Positions 55,274 through 64,000 of a DNA stretch of 64,000 bases are shown here, piece after piece. Each line of letters starts with the position of its first letter. Positions within the stretch are counted from its first letter, which is position 1. The stretch is from Anomaloglossus baeobatrachus (Eukaryota; Chordata; Amphibia; Anura; Aromobatidae), in the NCBI RefSeq assembly GCF_048569485.1, contig NC_134358.1, positions 550,370,097-550,434,096 of the forward strand. The letters run 5' to 3'. Position numbers and translations under genes: made by a program. The notes beneath the pieces are model-generated. The model saw nothing but the letters and a program-made list of their open reading frames with translations, had not been told where the DNA came from and ran no database searches.

Positions 55274-55965
55274 CAGTCATGGCCAAAACTTTTGAGAATG
55301 CTACAAATATTAATTTTTACAAAGTCTACTGCTTACGTTTTTCTAATGGCAATTTGCATATACTCCAGAATGTCATAAAGAGTGATCAGCTTAACAGCAA
55401 TTACTTGCAAAGTCAATATTGGCTAAGAAAATGAACTTTAACCCCCAAAACACATTTCAACATCATTGCATTCCTACCTTAAAAGGAGCAGCTAACATTG
55501 TTTTAGTGATTGTTCCATTACCACAGGTGTGGGTGTTGATGAGGACAGGGCTGGCGATCAATCAGTCATGATTAAGTAAGAATGACACCACTGGACACTT
55601 TAAAAGGAGGCTGGTGCTTGGTATCATTGTCTCTCTTCAGTTAACCATGGTTATCTCTAAAGAAACACGTGCAGCCATCATTGCTCTGCACAAAAATGGC
55701 CTAACAGGGAAGAGTATCGCAGCTGCAAAGATTGCACCTCAGTCAACAATCTATCACATCATCAAGAACTTCAAGGAGAGAGCTTCCATTGTTGCCAAAA
55801 AGGCTCCATGGCGCCCAAGAAGGACCAGCAAACGCCAGGACCGTATCTTAAAACTGTTTCAGCTGCGGGATGGGACTACCAGCAGTGCCGAGCTAGCTCA
55901 GCAATGGCAGCAGGTTGGTGTGAGCGCTTCTGCAATAACTGCAAAGATTTGATCAGTTGTACAAG
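55274..55965 (+). mobile_element. Tc1-like transposon, 5' part
   Basis: Begins after TA with CAGTCATGGCCAAAACTTTT, a Tc1-type terminal repeat. Only the leader and the N-terminal transposase coding part are recognisable; the right end is not found before the next element at 56,119. Confidence 0.7.
55647..55952 (+). pseudogene. Tc1-like transposase, N-terminal DNA-binding part
   Basis: About 101 codons from ATG: MVISKETRAAIIALHKNGLT, then GKSIAAAK...STIYHIIKNF, the first paired-like helix-turn-helix, and RPRRTSKRQDRILKLF leading to the second helix-turn-helix. The catalytic DDE domain is lost. It is one of the better-preserved transposase fragments here; it could still encode a DNA-binding peptide, but there is no sign that it is used. 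Confidence 0.75.
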
Positions 55966-56118
55966 TAAATTCAGGATCTCTCCAAAAGTCCTGTGACAAT
56001 TGGATGCAAAATGATGCATTGATTGTGCTTCACCCTTGTACTTGAAAATGCAGGACGTGCTCGAATTTCGTGATTTTTTTTTTCTCATTCTTTGGAAACT
56101 CCATTCATTTGTATTGTA

Positions 56119-57751
56119 CAGTCATATAAAAAAGTTTGGGCACCCCTATTAATGTTAACCTTTTTTCTTTATAACAATTTGGGTTTTTGCTATTTCAGTT
56201 TCATATATCTAATAACTGATGGACTGAGTAATATTTCTGGATTGAAATGAGGTTTATTGCACTAACAGAAAATGTGCAATCTGCATTTAAACTAAATTTG
56301 ACAGGTGCATAAGTATGGGCACCTCAACATATAAGTGACATTAATATTTTGTAGATCCTCCTTTTTCAAAAATAACAGCCTCTAGTCGCTTCCTGTAGCT
56401 TTTAATGAGTTCCTGGATGAAGGTATATTTGACCATTCCTGTTTACAAAACAATTCCAGTTCAGTTAAGTTTGATGGTCGCCGAGCATGGACAGCCGCTT
56501 CACATCATCCCACAGATGTTCAATGATATTCAGGTCTGGGGACTGGGATGGCCTTTCCAGAACATTGTAATTGTTCCTCTGCATGAATGCCTGAGTAGAT
56601 TTGGAGCGGTGTTTTGGATCATTGTCTTGCTGAAATATCCATCCCCTGCGTAACTTCAACTTCGTCACTGATTCTTGCACATTATTGTCCAGAATCTGCT
56701 GATACTGAGTTGTATCCATGCGATCCTCAACTTTAACAAGATTCCTGGTGCCGGCATTGGCCACACAGCCCCAAAGCATGATGGAACCTCCACCAAATTT
56801 TACTGTGGGTAGCAAGTGCTTTTCTTGGAATCCCGTGGTTTTTGCCTCCATTCATAACGCCTTTTTGTATGACCAAACAACTCAATCTTTGTTTCATCAG
56901 TCCACAGGACCTTCTTCCGAAATGTAATTGGCTTGTCCAAATGTGATTTTGCATACCTCAGGCGACTCTGTTTGTGGCGTGCTTGCAAAAATGGCTTCTT
57001 TCGCATCACTCTCCCATACAGCTTCTCCTTGTGCAACGTGCGCTGTATTGTTGACCGATGCACATTGACACCATCTGCAGCAAGATGAAGCTGCAGGTCT
57101 TTGGAGGTGGTCTGTGGATTGTCCTTGACTGTTCTCACCATTCTTCTTCTCTGCCTTTCTGATATTTTTCTTGGCCTGCCACTTCTGGGCTTATCAAGAA
57201 CTGTATCTATGTTCTTCCATTTACTTACTATGTTCCTCACAGTGGAAACTGACAGTTTAAATCTCTGAGATAATTTTTTGTACCTTCCCCTGAACAACTA
57301 TGTTGAATAATCTTTGTTTTCAGATCATTTGAGAGTTGTTTTGAGGAGCCCATGATGCCACTCTTCATAGGAGATTCAAATAGGAGAATAACTTGCAAGT
57401 GGCCACCTTAAATACCTTTTCTCATGATTGGATACACCTGCCTATGAAGCTCAAAGCTCAATGAGGTTACAAAACCAATTTAGTGCTTTAGTAAGTCAGT
57501 AAAAAGTAGTTAGGAGTGTTCAAATCAAGAAATTGATAAGGGTGCCCATACTTTTGCACCGGTCAAATTTTGTTTAAATGCGGATTGCACATTTTCTGTT
57601 AGTACAATAAACCTCATTTCAATCCAGAAATATTACTCAGTCCATCAGTTATTAGATATATGAAACTGAAATAGCTGTTGCAAAAACCCAAATTGTTATA
57701 AAGAAAAAAGGTTAACATTAATAGGGGTGCCCAAACTTTTTCATATGACTG
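56119..57751 (-). mobile_element. Tc1-like transposon with long IR/DR ends
   Basis: 1633 bp between TA dinucleotides (56,117-56,118; 57,752-57,753). Inverted repeats of about 210 bp at each end, each with an outer AAGTTTGGGCACCCC (or AACTTT-bearing mirror) and an inner AGTATGGGCACC direct repeat, the IR/DR layout of Sleeping Beauty-type elements. Full length, but the transposase gene is broken. Confidence 0.9.
56465..57368 (-). pseudogene. Tc1-like transposase (DD34E), broken
   Basis: Starts MKSGIMGSSKQLSNDLKTK at 57,368 (a second ATG at 57,353). Motifs in order: KKLSQRFKLSVSTVRNIVSK (helix-turn-helix), DKPRSGRPRKIS (GRPR hinge), WTDETKIELF (first Asp), GGGSIMLWG, WIFQQDNDPKH (second Asp), SPDLNIIEHLWDD (Glu). 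The catalytic triad is intact, but frameshifts lie near residue 25-30, near 56,830 and in the C-terminal part, where NLTELE-like sequence lies out of frame beyond the stop at 56,465. Confidence 0.88.
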
Positions 57752-57753
57752 TA

Positions 57754-58373
57754 TATTCCTGTGGATTCGTGGTGCAGAATCCATAAAGGGGTTTTCCACC
57801 ACTTTGATATTTATGGCTTTGGGATAGGTCACTAATATCAAATCAGTGGGTGTCGTCTGACACTTGGGACCTCTGTGAATCAGTTTTCAGATCTACGATA
57901 ATTGGATTAGAACAGCATAGCTCCGGAATCTGAGTAGTGGCCACTACTATCCAAGTGAATGGGAAGTGCAGTACCCAAGAATGACCACTATGCAGTGTAT
58001 GGCTCGGTAAACATCCGGCTACCATGTAACAGCCGATAAGTGGGGATGCCGGCTGTCAGCCCCCCATCAATCTGAGATTGGTACTTGATGACCCCTTTAA
58101 GCATCTTAAAAGCAATATCTCTTGCTTCCAGACCCTTGAGATACGCATCATAGCATTTACTGGTTGCTACTTCATTAGGTCCTGTTTGTAGATGTCAGGT
58201 GTACAGCAGATACCAGCAGTGTTGGCCAGACTCCGTTTTTTGTAATAGGGGTTTAGTTGCTTCCATGGTGCGCGCTGTCATTTTTACAACAAGGGTATGG
58301 ATGTGTTTGTCAAAGGGTGCTAAGCTGACCCAAAGACTGTGGGCCCTGCGCTCACCCTGACCCTTGATGGTTG
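57754..58373. other. No gene seen
   Basis: No recognised coding or repeat end. The stretch just before the next LTR (GGGCCCTGCGCTCACCCTGA, 58,341) may belong to an older LTR that also contributes 59,470-60,038. Confidence 0.3.
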
Positions 58374-59467
58374 TGTGACGCCCTGGCAAAACCAGGTAGT
58401 GACAGTTAGGCCCCCGCATTACACCGTTTTCTCATTAGGAAACACACAGCCAACCATTAATCCCTGGTCACCCCCCTTAGGGACAGTTGGACACACGAGT
58501 GGCAGTGGCCAGGCGGTTGGTGCACGCCCACCCAGGGGTTTAGACTGCCCGGGGCGGGAAAAGCAGCAGTTCAGTTTCAGAGTTCAGTAGTGGTGGTCAG
58601 GTCTGTGTGTCAGGCCTGAAGCAAACTGACAGGTACCAGGGTAGGAGCCCTGGTGCCACTGGCTAGGAGGCAGACGGTGGTCTCCGTCGACAGGAGACGG
58701 GAAGACGGCTCAGTGGAACCAAGGAGGACCAGGCTAGGGTTGTAACCCGCCGGTACTGACACGGGGAACCGACCCGGAAACCGTAGCACAAAGGGGGGTA
58801 CTCGGACCCTGAAGTCAGGAACCAGAACCTACTGGAACTGGTTAATTAACCGATTGAGGCCAGGACTAGAGGTCCTGTCCCACCCAAAGTCCCTCATAGA
58901 AGACAACAGCCCACCGATTAGGGATAAGAGGTCACCACCAGGTCCCATAGATCCCACGGGTCAGCGTCTGCGGGCACGGCTCCTTAGGCCACATCCAGCC
59001 GGGAGCGGACTCCTACTTTTCATACAAGGAAGTCTTTTCTACTAAAAAGGTGCAGGAAAAGGATAGAGACCACCAGCCAGGTGGAGGATCCCGAACGCAA
59101 CCGGCCGTGGCACCGGCCACCACCATCTTGGTTTACCAGAGACTTGTGTGTTTTCCTAACTGTGAGTACACCAGCACCCTCTGCGGTCGTCAGTCCCCCT
59201 GCACCAGAGCCAACGGGTCTCAGGGCCACCGTCCCTGCCCACAGAGGGGTTAACATCTTGCTGCACAACATCTCCCCCGGGTGCCCCGTAACAGCAGAGG
59301 AGGTGTCCCACCTCACCATACACTGTGAGTGGCGTCACGAACTCAATACGGCCCAGCCCGTACATCTACATCCCCCATTTTTTTCGGCGTGTCCGCGAGA
59401 CCCCCGGGTCCGGAGACCCTCGAGCCACCACACCTGAAGGTCTGGATCTGAGCATGAGGGCGGCACA
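58374..59467 (+). mobile_element. Solo LTR of the dominant clan
   Basis: 1094 bp, begins TGTGACGCCCTGGC, ends GGCGGCACA. Flanks GTTG and GTAG may be a mutated 4-bp duplication. Most similar to the 40.8-kb solo LTR. TGGCGTCACGAA at 59,330. Confidence 0.78.
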
Positions 59468-60500
59468 GTAGGGAGGTCCAGGTCTCCACCCTGGCCCTGT
59501 CTCCCGTCGGGCCCTGTCCTAAAACCTCCCCTGTACCCCCAGCCCTGGGATGAGCTGGACCCAAAGTAACAATATCCCCAAGACACAGATGAGGGGATCA
59601 AACTGAAACACACTCACACCGCAAATAACCACAGAGGAGAACAAAACGACACCTGAGGGAATAAAGCAAAAGGGGTTGGAGTAATTCATATCAGGGTACC
59701 CACAAACAGCACAAACAACAAGTTGCTGGTCACCTAAAAGAGGTATGCAACGGACGCCGGGCTATCACAACTGCAAGTAGAGACTATCTTCGGCGATCTC
59801 CTACTACACACTCCAGCCTTAAATAGAAGGAGAGCAGCTGTGGAAGGTAATCAGCAACCTGGCTGTCAGAAGAGTAGCACACTGCTCCAAAAAGGATTAC
59901 TCATTCAAGGCTAGGAGCAGTGAAATAACTCAGCCGACGCCCAGTCGAGCTGAGCACTTAAGAGAGACCAGGTTGCATGTCGGACACTGCAATGTGAACA
60001 GCGTCATCCGCGTGCACGAATCCCGACAGCCCATGACAATGTCTACATTTTTGCAACACCCTCAACAGGCTGCAATTCATATCACAGCCACCGGGCAGCC
60101 ACATATAACAAAAACATCTCCCGACAGAGTATCATAAAATCATATATTGTTTCAAAGCTGTTTTGGGGGGATTTATCAATCTTAGTGGAAAGTATCTGTA
60201 GGGCTGTAACCAAAAATGCTTGTTATCCCCATCCTGAGCATGGGATGTCCATAGATTTACATACATGGGCCATTATTCGTCCCTATGAGGCCTGATGTTA
60301 TGTATTCATCTTGTATTGTGTTCGTATTGTGATCAGGAAAGTCGTTTTATTATTTTTCTAGCATATAACCTCTATAAGTTTCCGATCTGAGGTTCAGCGC
60401 GTGGGTCGAATATTTAATAAACCGTTCACTGCGGGTTATATTTTAATATGACAGTAAAATAACTAACCGGGAGAACACGCAACCTGACAGAACAAAACCG
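59468..60500. other. LTR-like remnant, then unassigned
   Basis: 59,470-60,038 is A/C-rich and ends CCCATGACA, an LTR-like end if read on the minus strand; the other end is not settled. Beyond it no feature is seen. Confidence 0.3.
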
Positions 60501-60514
60501 GTCCGCACAACGGG

Positions 60515-60650
60515 GTTGGAGTTTCCTCCCACAGCCTAAATGCATACTGGCAGGTTAATTGGTTTATAGCATAATTAGCCGATGCGTATGTATGTATGTA
60601 CGAGGAGAACGTAAGGTCGAGTGAGGGCGAGGGACGATGAGACAGAATAA
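60515..60650 (+). mobile_element. SINE fragment
   Basis: GTTTCCTCCCACAGCCTAAA followed by ATACTGGCAGGTTAATTGG matches the body of V-SINE-like repeats; head and tail are missing. Confidence 0.5.
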
Positions 60651-61067
60651 GTTCTGCAAAATATGTTCTCATGAATAAATAATTATAAATTAATTCTAAT
60701 TATACCTGTTTGACCTTGTAGTCACATACTTTACTCAGTGGTCATCAACCACTTGCTCATCTGCCTTTGCAAAGTTACAAATCCCAGCGTGCCCCTGTAG
60801 TTTTGCAGATTGGAAATGTTTTTCAATAGCGATTTGCTATAAGCTTTGCATTGGAGCACTTTGGGGGCAGCGGGGGGTCCTAGTAACTTTAAATTGCCCC
60901 CTTTCTAGAGCAAAAGATGTTCATAGTTGCTACGGTCGCCAAGGAGTGGCGAGCATCCGGGGGTGGACCCACTGGGCCGTACATCGGACTCCCCTGGAGG
61001 AGCTAACCTAGAGCTAACCCCTATACAGGGTCTGTCAGGCGCAGCCCCAGGGGGCTACAATGTACTA
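60651..61067. other. Possible LTR fragment
   Basis: 60,960-61,055 (CCCCTATACAGGGTCTGTC and neighbours) resembles part of the chromovirus LTR near 11,040; a diverged LTR piece is likely. Confidence 0.35.
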
Positions 61068-61071
61068 CAAC

Positions 61072-61986
61072 TGTGTCGCCCGTGGATAAGGGGTACTCAG
61101 ATCCGGGCCACGAGGTCACTTCTGTGGGTATCACGGTGGCGTGACCCAGTCTGTGATCCCAGGCTCCACAGTAAAAAGGGGATTGGGTAAGGGAGATTGT
61201 CCGTGACGCCACCCACGGTTGTGGTGAGGTTGTGACACCACCGCTGCTCTGGACGGGGATCCCGGGAGTGATGGTATGGAGCAGCTAGATGTTAGTTCTC
61301 CCCTCCGTGGGTAGGGGGTTGGTTGTCCCGGGGCCCGGTGAGGTAGGTGGATGGGTAGCAGGCGGGTTACGGGGCCTGGTGAGGTGCAGGGTCGCGGGGC
61401 AGCGCGGTGCCGCACGGCACGGTGGTACTCACTCAGCCGGTAATGATGATGACACAGTTCTCAGTAAAACACACGGCTGGATGGACGGGTCCCACAGACG
61501 GCTGCGGTTGTTGTTTCTCCCCTGACCCAGTTTGGTGGTGTAAGTCCTTTCTTCCACCTCCGTGCACGCTCCTCCTGCACTCCGGCTTCCAGCTGGCTCC
61601 CCGGTTCAGTACCGGTGGGCCACCGCCCAGCCCCAGCTACCTACGGTTTCACCAGCTGTCTCCCCGGCTCCCTGCAGACGGCCACTACCGTCTGCCTGAC
61701 TTTCTATACGAGGGCCCTAGGCTCCAACCTAGGCCCCTGGCTATGTCTGCCTCTCTGCAGACCTCCTCTCTCTTCCTCTGCCTGAACTTGACTGCGCTTG
61801 TTTCCTGCCTCAGGCCAGCTAAACTCCTGGGTGGGCGTCTCCATCTCCTGACTCCGCCCACCTGGTGTGTCTGTCTGAGCCCGAGGAAAGGAATCAAGTT
61901 TCACTGGAGAAGTCTGCTGTGAAACTGCTGGGGGTGGGGGTGTGTGTGTTGTTATCTGTGGCCCCTGGCTTGTCCAGGGCGCCACA
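61072..61986 (-). repeat. 3' LTR of the short element
   Basis: Downstream LTR on the minus strand; preceded on that strand by the polypurine tract (CCCCCTT on the + strand, 61,989-61,995). Confidence 0.85.
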
Positions 61987-62272
61987 TTCCCCCTTCGCAA
62001 AATGCAGACCGTCCGCGGGCTGCCCGTCCATCACCGGTTTTATTTTTCTTTTAACTGCAAAAAGAATAAAACATCAAAACACAAGCATTCCCTTGCAAAC
62101 CTCCCACAACGGGATGCACATTACTTCAACGTTGCAACAACAATAAACACTTTTAATACTGGCAACGGATCGGGTCCTTTAGTCACCCACCCAAACAACC
62201 TGGCCCTGATGCTGCCCCTAAGAAATGGGCAGCACCCCTTGACCCCAGTCCAGAACCAGGCTGCCCAGATAG

Positions 62273-62551
62273 TTAACGGGATGGGTGCTTCGCTGCCGTT
62301 GCGGCCGGGCGGACTGCCGGAGCCGTCGTCATCTCCGTCGCGGCCGGGCGGACTGCCAGGGCCGTCGTCATCGGCGGTGCGGCTGGGATGGAAGCCGGGA
62401 CCGGTGGCAGGGCGGTGACAAAGGTAAGATCTGGGCCCTCCCTCACAGACGCTGCGAGCTCCGCTACCGGTGACAGAGGTAACGGGTCGGTCGGGGCGTT
62501 GGTCGCGGGCACGGGCGCTGAGGTTTCAGCAGTGCCGGACGGACGGGACAT
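62273..62551 (-). CDS. Short Ala/Pro/Thr-rich ORF of the short element
   Basis: 92 codons. Its ATG follows a leader that aligns with the leader of the cold-shock ORF, so it occupies the same place. The protein is Ala/Pro/Thr-rich with a repeated AVRPAAT phrase and shows no cold-shock motif. It may be the eroded or replaced remnant of that ORF, or non-coding. Confidence 0.35.
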   Translation of the reverse strand: MSRPSGTAETSAPVPATNAPTDPLPLSPVAELAASVREGPDLTFVTALPPVPASIPAAPPMTTALAVRPAATEMTTAPAVRPAATAAKHPSR

Positions 62552-62852
62552 CTCGTGAAGCGGTGTTCCAGGAACCAAACACTGGCAGAGTCCTGGCGTC
62601 CCTGCTTCCACAGCCGCGGTTCACATGCGGCCGGACGCCATCCCGTCCCCCTTAGTCTCTTTTTAGCACTTCCTTCTTCAGGGGGCGGGGCTCCACTTTC
62701 GTGCCTTTCCTGCTCAGGGAAGACGCTCGAGCGGGAAATTTCTCACGCCCAAGATGGCGGCTTTGCAAAATTTTCGGCCGGACACCTCCGGCGGTAACAA
62801 GGCGCACCTCTACCAAACGGCAGAGCGGTAGGATCCTGTTCGTGACGCCAAA

Positions 62853-63770
62853 TGTGGCGTCCGGGGACCAGGGGTTACTCAGATCCGGGCCACGAGGTCA
62901 CTTTTGTGGGTATCACGGTGGCGTGACCCGGTCTGTGATCCCAGGCTCCACAGTAAAAAGGGGATTGGGTAAGGGAGATTGTCTGTGACGCCACCCACGG
63001 TTGTGGTGAGATTGGAACACCACCGCTGCTCAGGACGGGGATCCCGGGAGTGATGGTATGGAGCAGCTAGATGTTAGTTCTCCCCTCCGTGGGTAGGGGG
63101 TTGGTTGTCCCGGGGCCCGGTGAGGTAGGTGGATGGGTAGCAGGCGGGTTACGGGGCCTGGTGAGGTGCAGGGTCGCGGGGCAGCGCGGTGCCGCACGGC
63201 ACGGTGGTACTCACTCAGCCGGTAATGATGATGACACAGTTCTCAGTAAAACACACGGCTGGATGGACAGGTCCCACAGACGGCTGCGGTTGTTGTTTCT
63301 CCCCTGACCCAGTTTGGTGGTGTAAGTCCATTCTTTCACCTCCGTGCACACTCCTCCTGCGTTCCGGCTTCCAGCTGGCTCCCCGGTTCAGTACCGGTGG
63401 GCCACCGCCCAGCCCCGGCTACCTACGGTTCCACCAGCTGTCTCCCCGGCTCCCTGCAGACGGCCACTACCGTCTGCCTGACTTTCTGTACGAGGGCCCT
63501 AGGCTCCAACCTAGGCCCCTGGCTATGTCTGCCTCTCTGCAGACCTCCTCTCTCTTCCTCTGCCTGAACTTGACTGCGCTTGTTTCCTGCCTCAGGCCAG
63601 ATAAACTCCTGGGTGGGCGTCTCCATCTCCTGACTCCGCCCACCTGGTGTGTCTGTCTGAGCCCGAGGAAAGGAATCAAGTTTCACTGGGGATGTCTGCT
63701 GTGAAACTGCTGGGGGTGGGGGTGTGTGTGTGTTGTTATCTGTGGCCCCTGGCTTGTCCAGGGCGCCACA
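62853..63770 (-). repeat. 5' LTR of the short element
   Basis: Upstream LTR on the minus strand. The TTTGGCGTCACGAACAGG primer-like site lies directly inside it (near 62,835-62,852). Confidence 0.85.
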
Positions 63771-63824
63771 CAACCAGGACCAGTTGTATCGACCTATCGA
63801 GACAGGAATTTCAGACGTGGCATC

Positions 63825-63975
63825 TTGGATGTGGCAGCATGGAAGTGGTGACTCAGATGTGGCGATTTAGAGGTGGTGACTCAGACGCGGCGGCACGGAG
63901 GTAGTGACTCAGATGTGGCGGCATAGAAGTGGTGACTCAGACGTGGCAGTACGGAGGTGGTGACACAAACAAGGA
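63825..63975. repeat. ~31-bp minisatellite
   Basis: About five units of GTGGTGACTCAGATGTGGCG plus a variable GCACGGAG stretch, running toward the window edge. Confidence 0.8.
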
Positions 63976-64000
63976 GGAGGTGGTAGCAACAGGCTCTAGG

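Larger units (their letters stand above)
61072..63770 (-). mobile_element. Short two-LTR element of the cold-shock family
   Basis: LTRs 61,072-61,986 and 62,853-63,770 (915 and 918 bp, about 97% alike by eye); on the minus strand they begin TGTGGCGCCCTGGAC. Target duplication CAAC (61,068-61,071; 63,771-63,774). The 866-bp interior shares its primer site, leader (AAGATGGCGGC, TAGAGGTGCGCC) and 3' tail with polypurine tract with the element at 341-4886, but not the cold-shock domain. Looks whole at its ends; non-autonomous. Confidence 0.85.

Overview
This window looks like a repeat-packed stretch of a large vertebrate genome, most likely an anuran amphibian. That is an inference from the mix of families: a Ty3/gypsy chromovirus with a chromodomain, a Ngaro tyrosine-recombinase retrotransposon, several Tc1-like transposons, an L1/Tx1-type LINE, a tRNA-derived SINE with A and B boxes, Harbinger-like MITEs and long satellites. 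I see no convincing host exon on either strand; every recognisable coding stretch belongs to a mobile element.

Layout. 0.3-4.9 kb: a complete two-LTR element with no pol, whose internal region carries one open reading frame ending in a cold-shock (RNA-binding) domain. 5.1-5.8 kb: a solo LTR. 6.5-7.5 kb: a dead Tc1-like element, then a C-rich minisatellite. 10.3-24.8 kb: about three copies of a ~450-bp tandem unit, one of them split by a 6.8-kb chromovirus (minus strand, itself hit by a 1.1-kb solo LTR inside integrase) and by a 6.3-kb Ngaro element with complete split direct repeats. 26-28.6 kb: a LINE relic split by a solo LTR. 29.9-31.7 kb: an element with perfect 20-bp inverted ends and a tandem-repeat interior. 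31.9-37.2 kb: a 30-bp satellite of about 175 units, with a ~1.77-kb block duplicated.

37.5-42.1 kb: Tc1-like relics, two of them split by solo LTRs; in another, a short piece of the transposase gene has expanded into a 29-bp minisatellite. 44.1-46.5 kb: a SINE, then a Helitron-like composite repeat split by a solo LTR. 48.3-51.1 kb: a solo LTR and two related MITEs in opposite orientation. 51.6-53.0 kb: a ~275-bp tandem duplication, one copy split by a solo LTR. 54.4-57.8 kb: three Tc1-like elements side by side. 58.4-63.8 kb: a solo LTR and a second two-LTR element of the cold-shock family, on the minus strand, with a short internal region that lacks the cold-shock domain.

One LTR clan (starts TGTG/TGTA-CGCC, 4-bp target duplications) dominates: eight loci, six of them solo LTRs, two with internal regions. 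The most unusual content is the non-autonomous LTR element that carries a cold-shock-domain protein together with its own promoter-like and poly(A)-like signals. All boundaries and identity figures are by eye; no database was searched.
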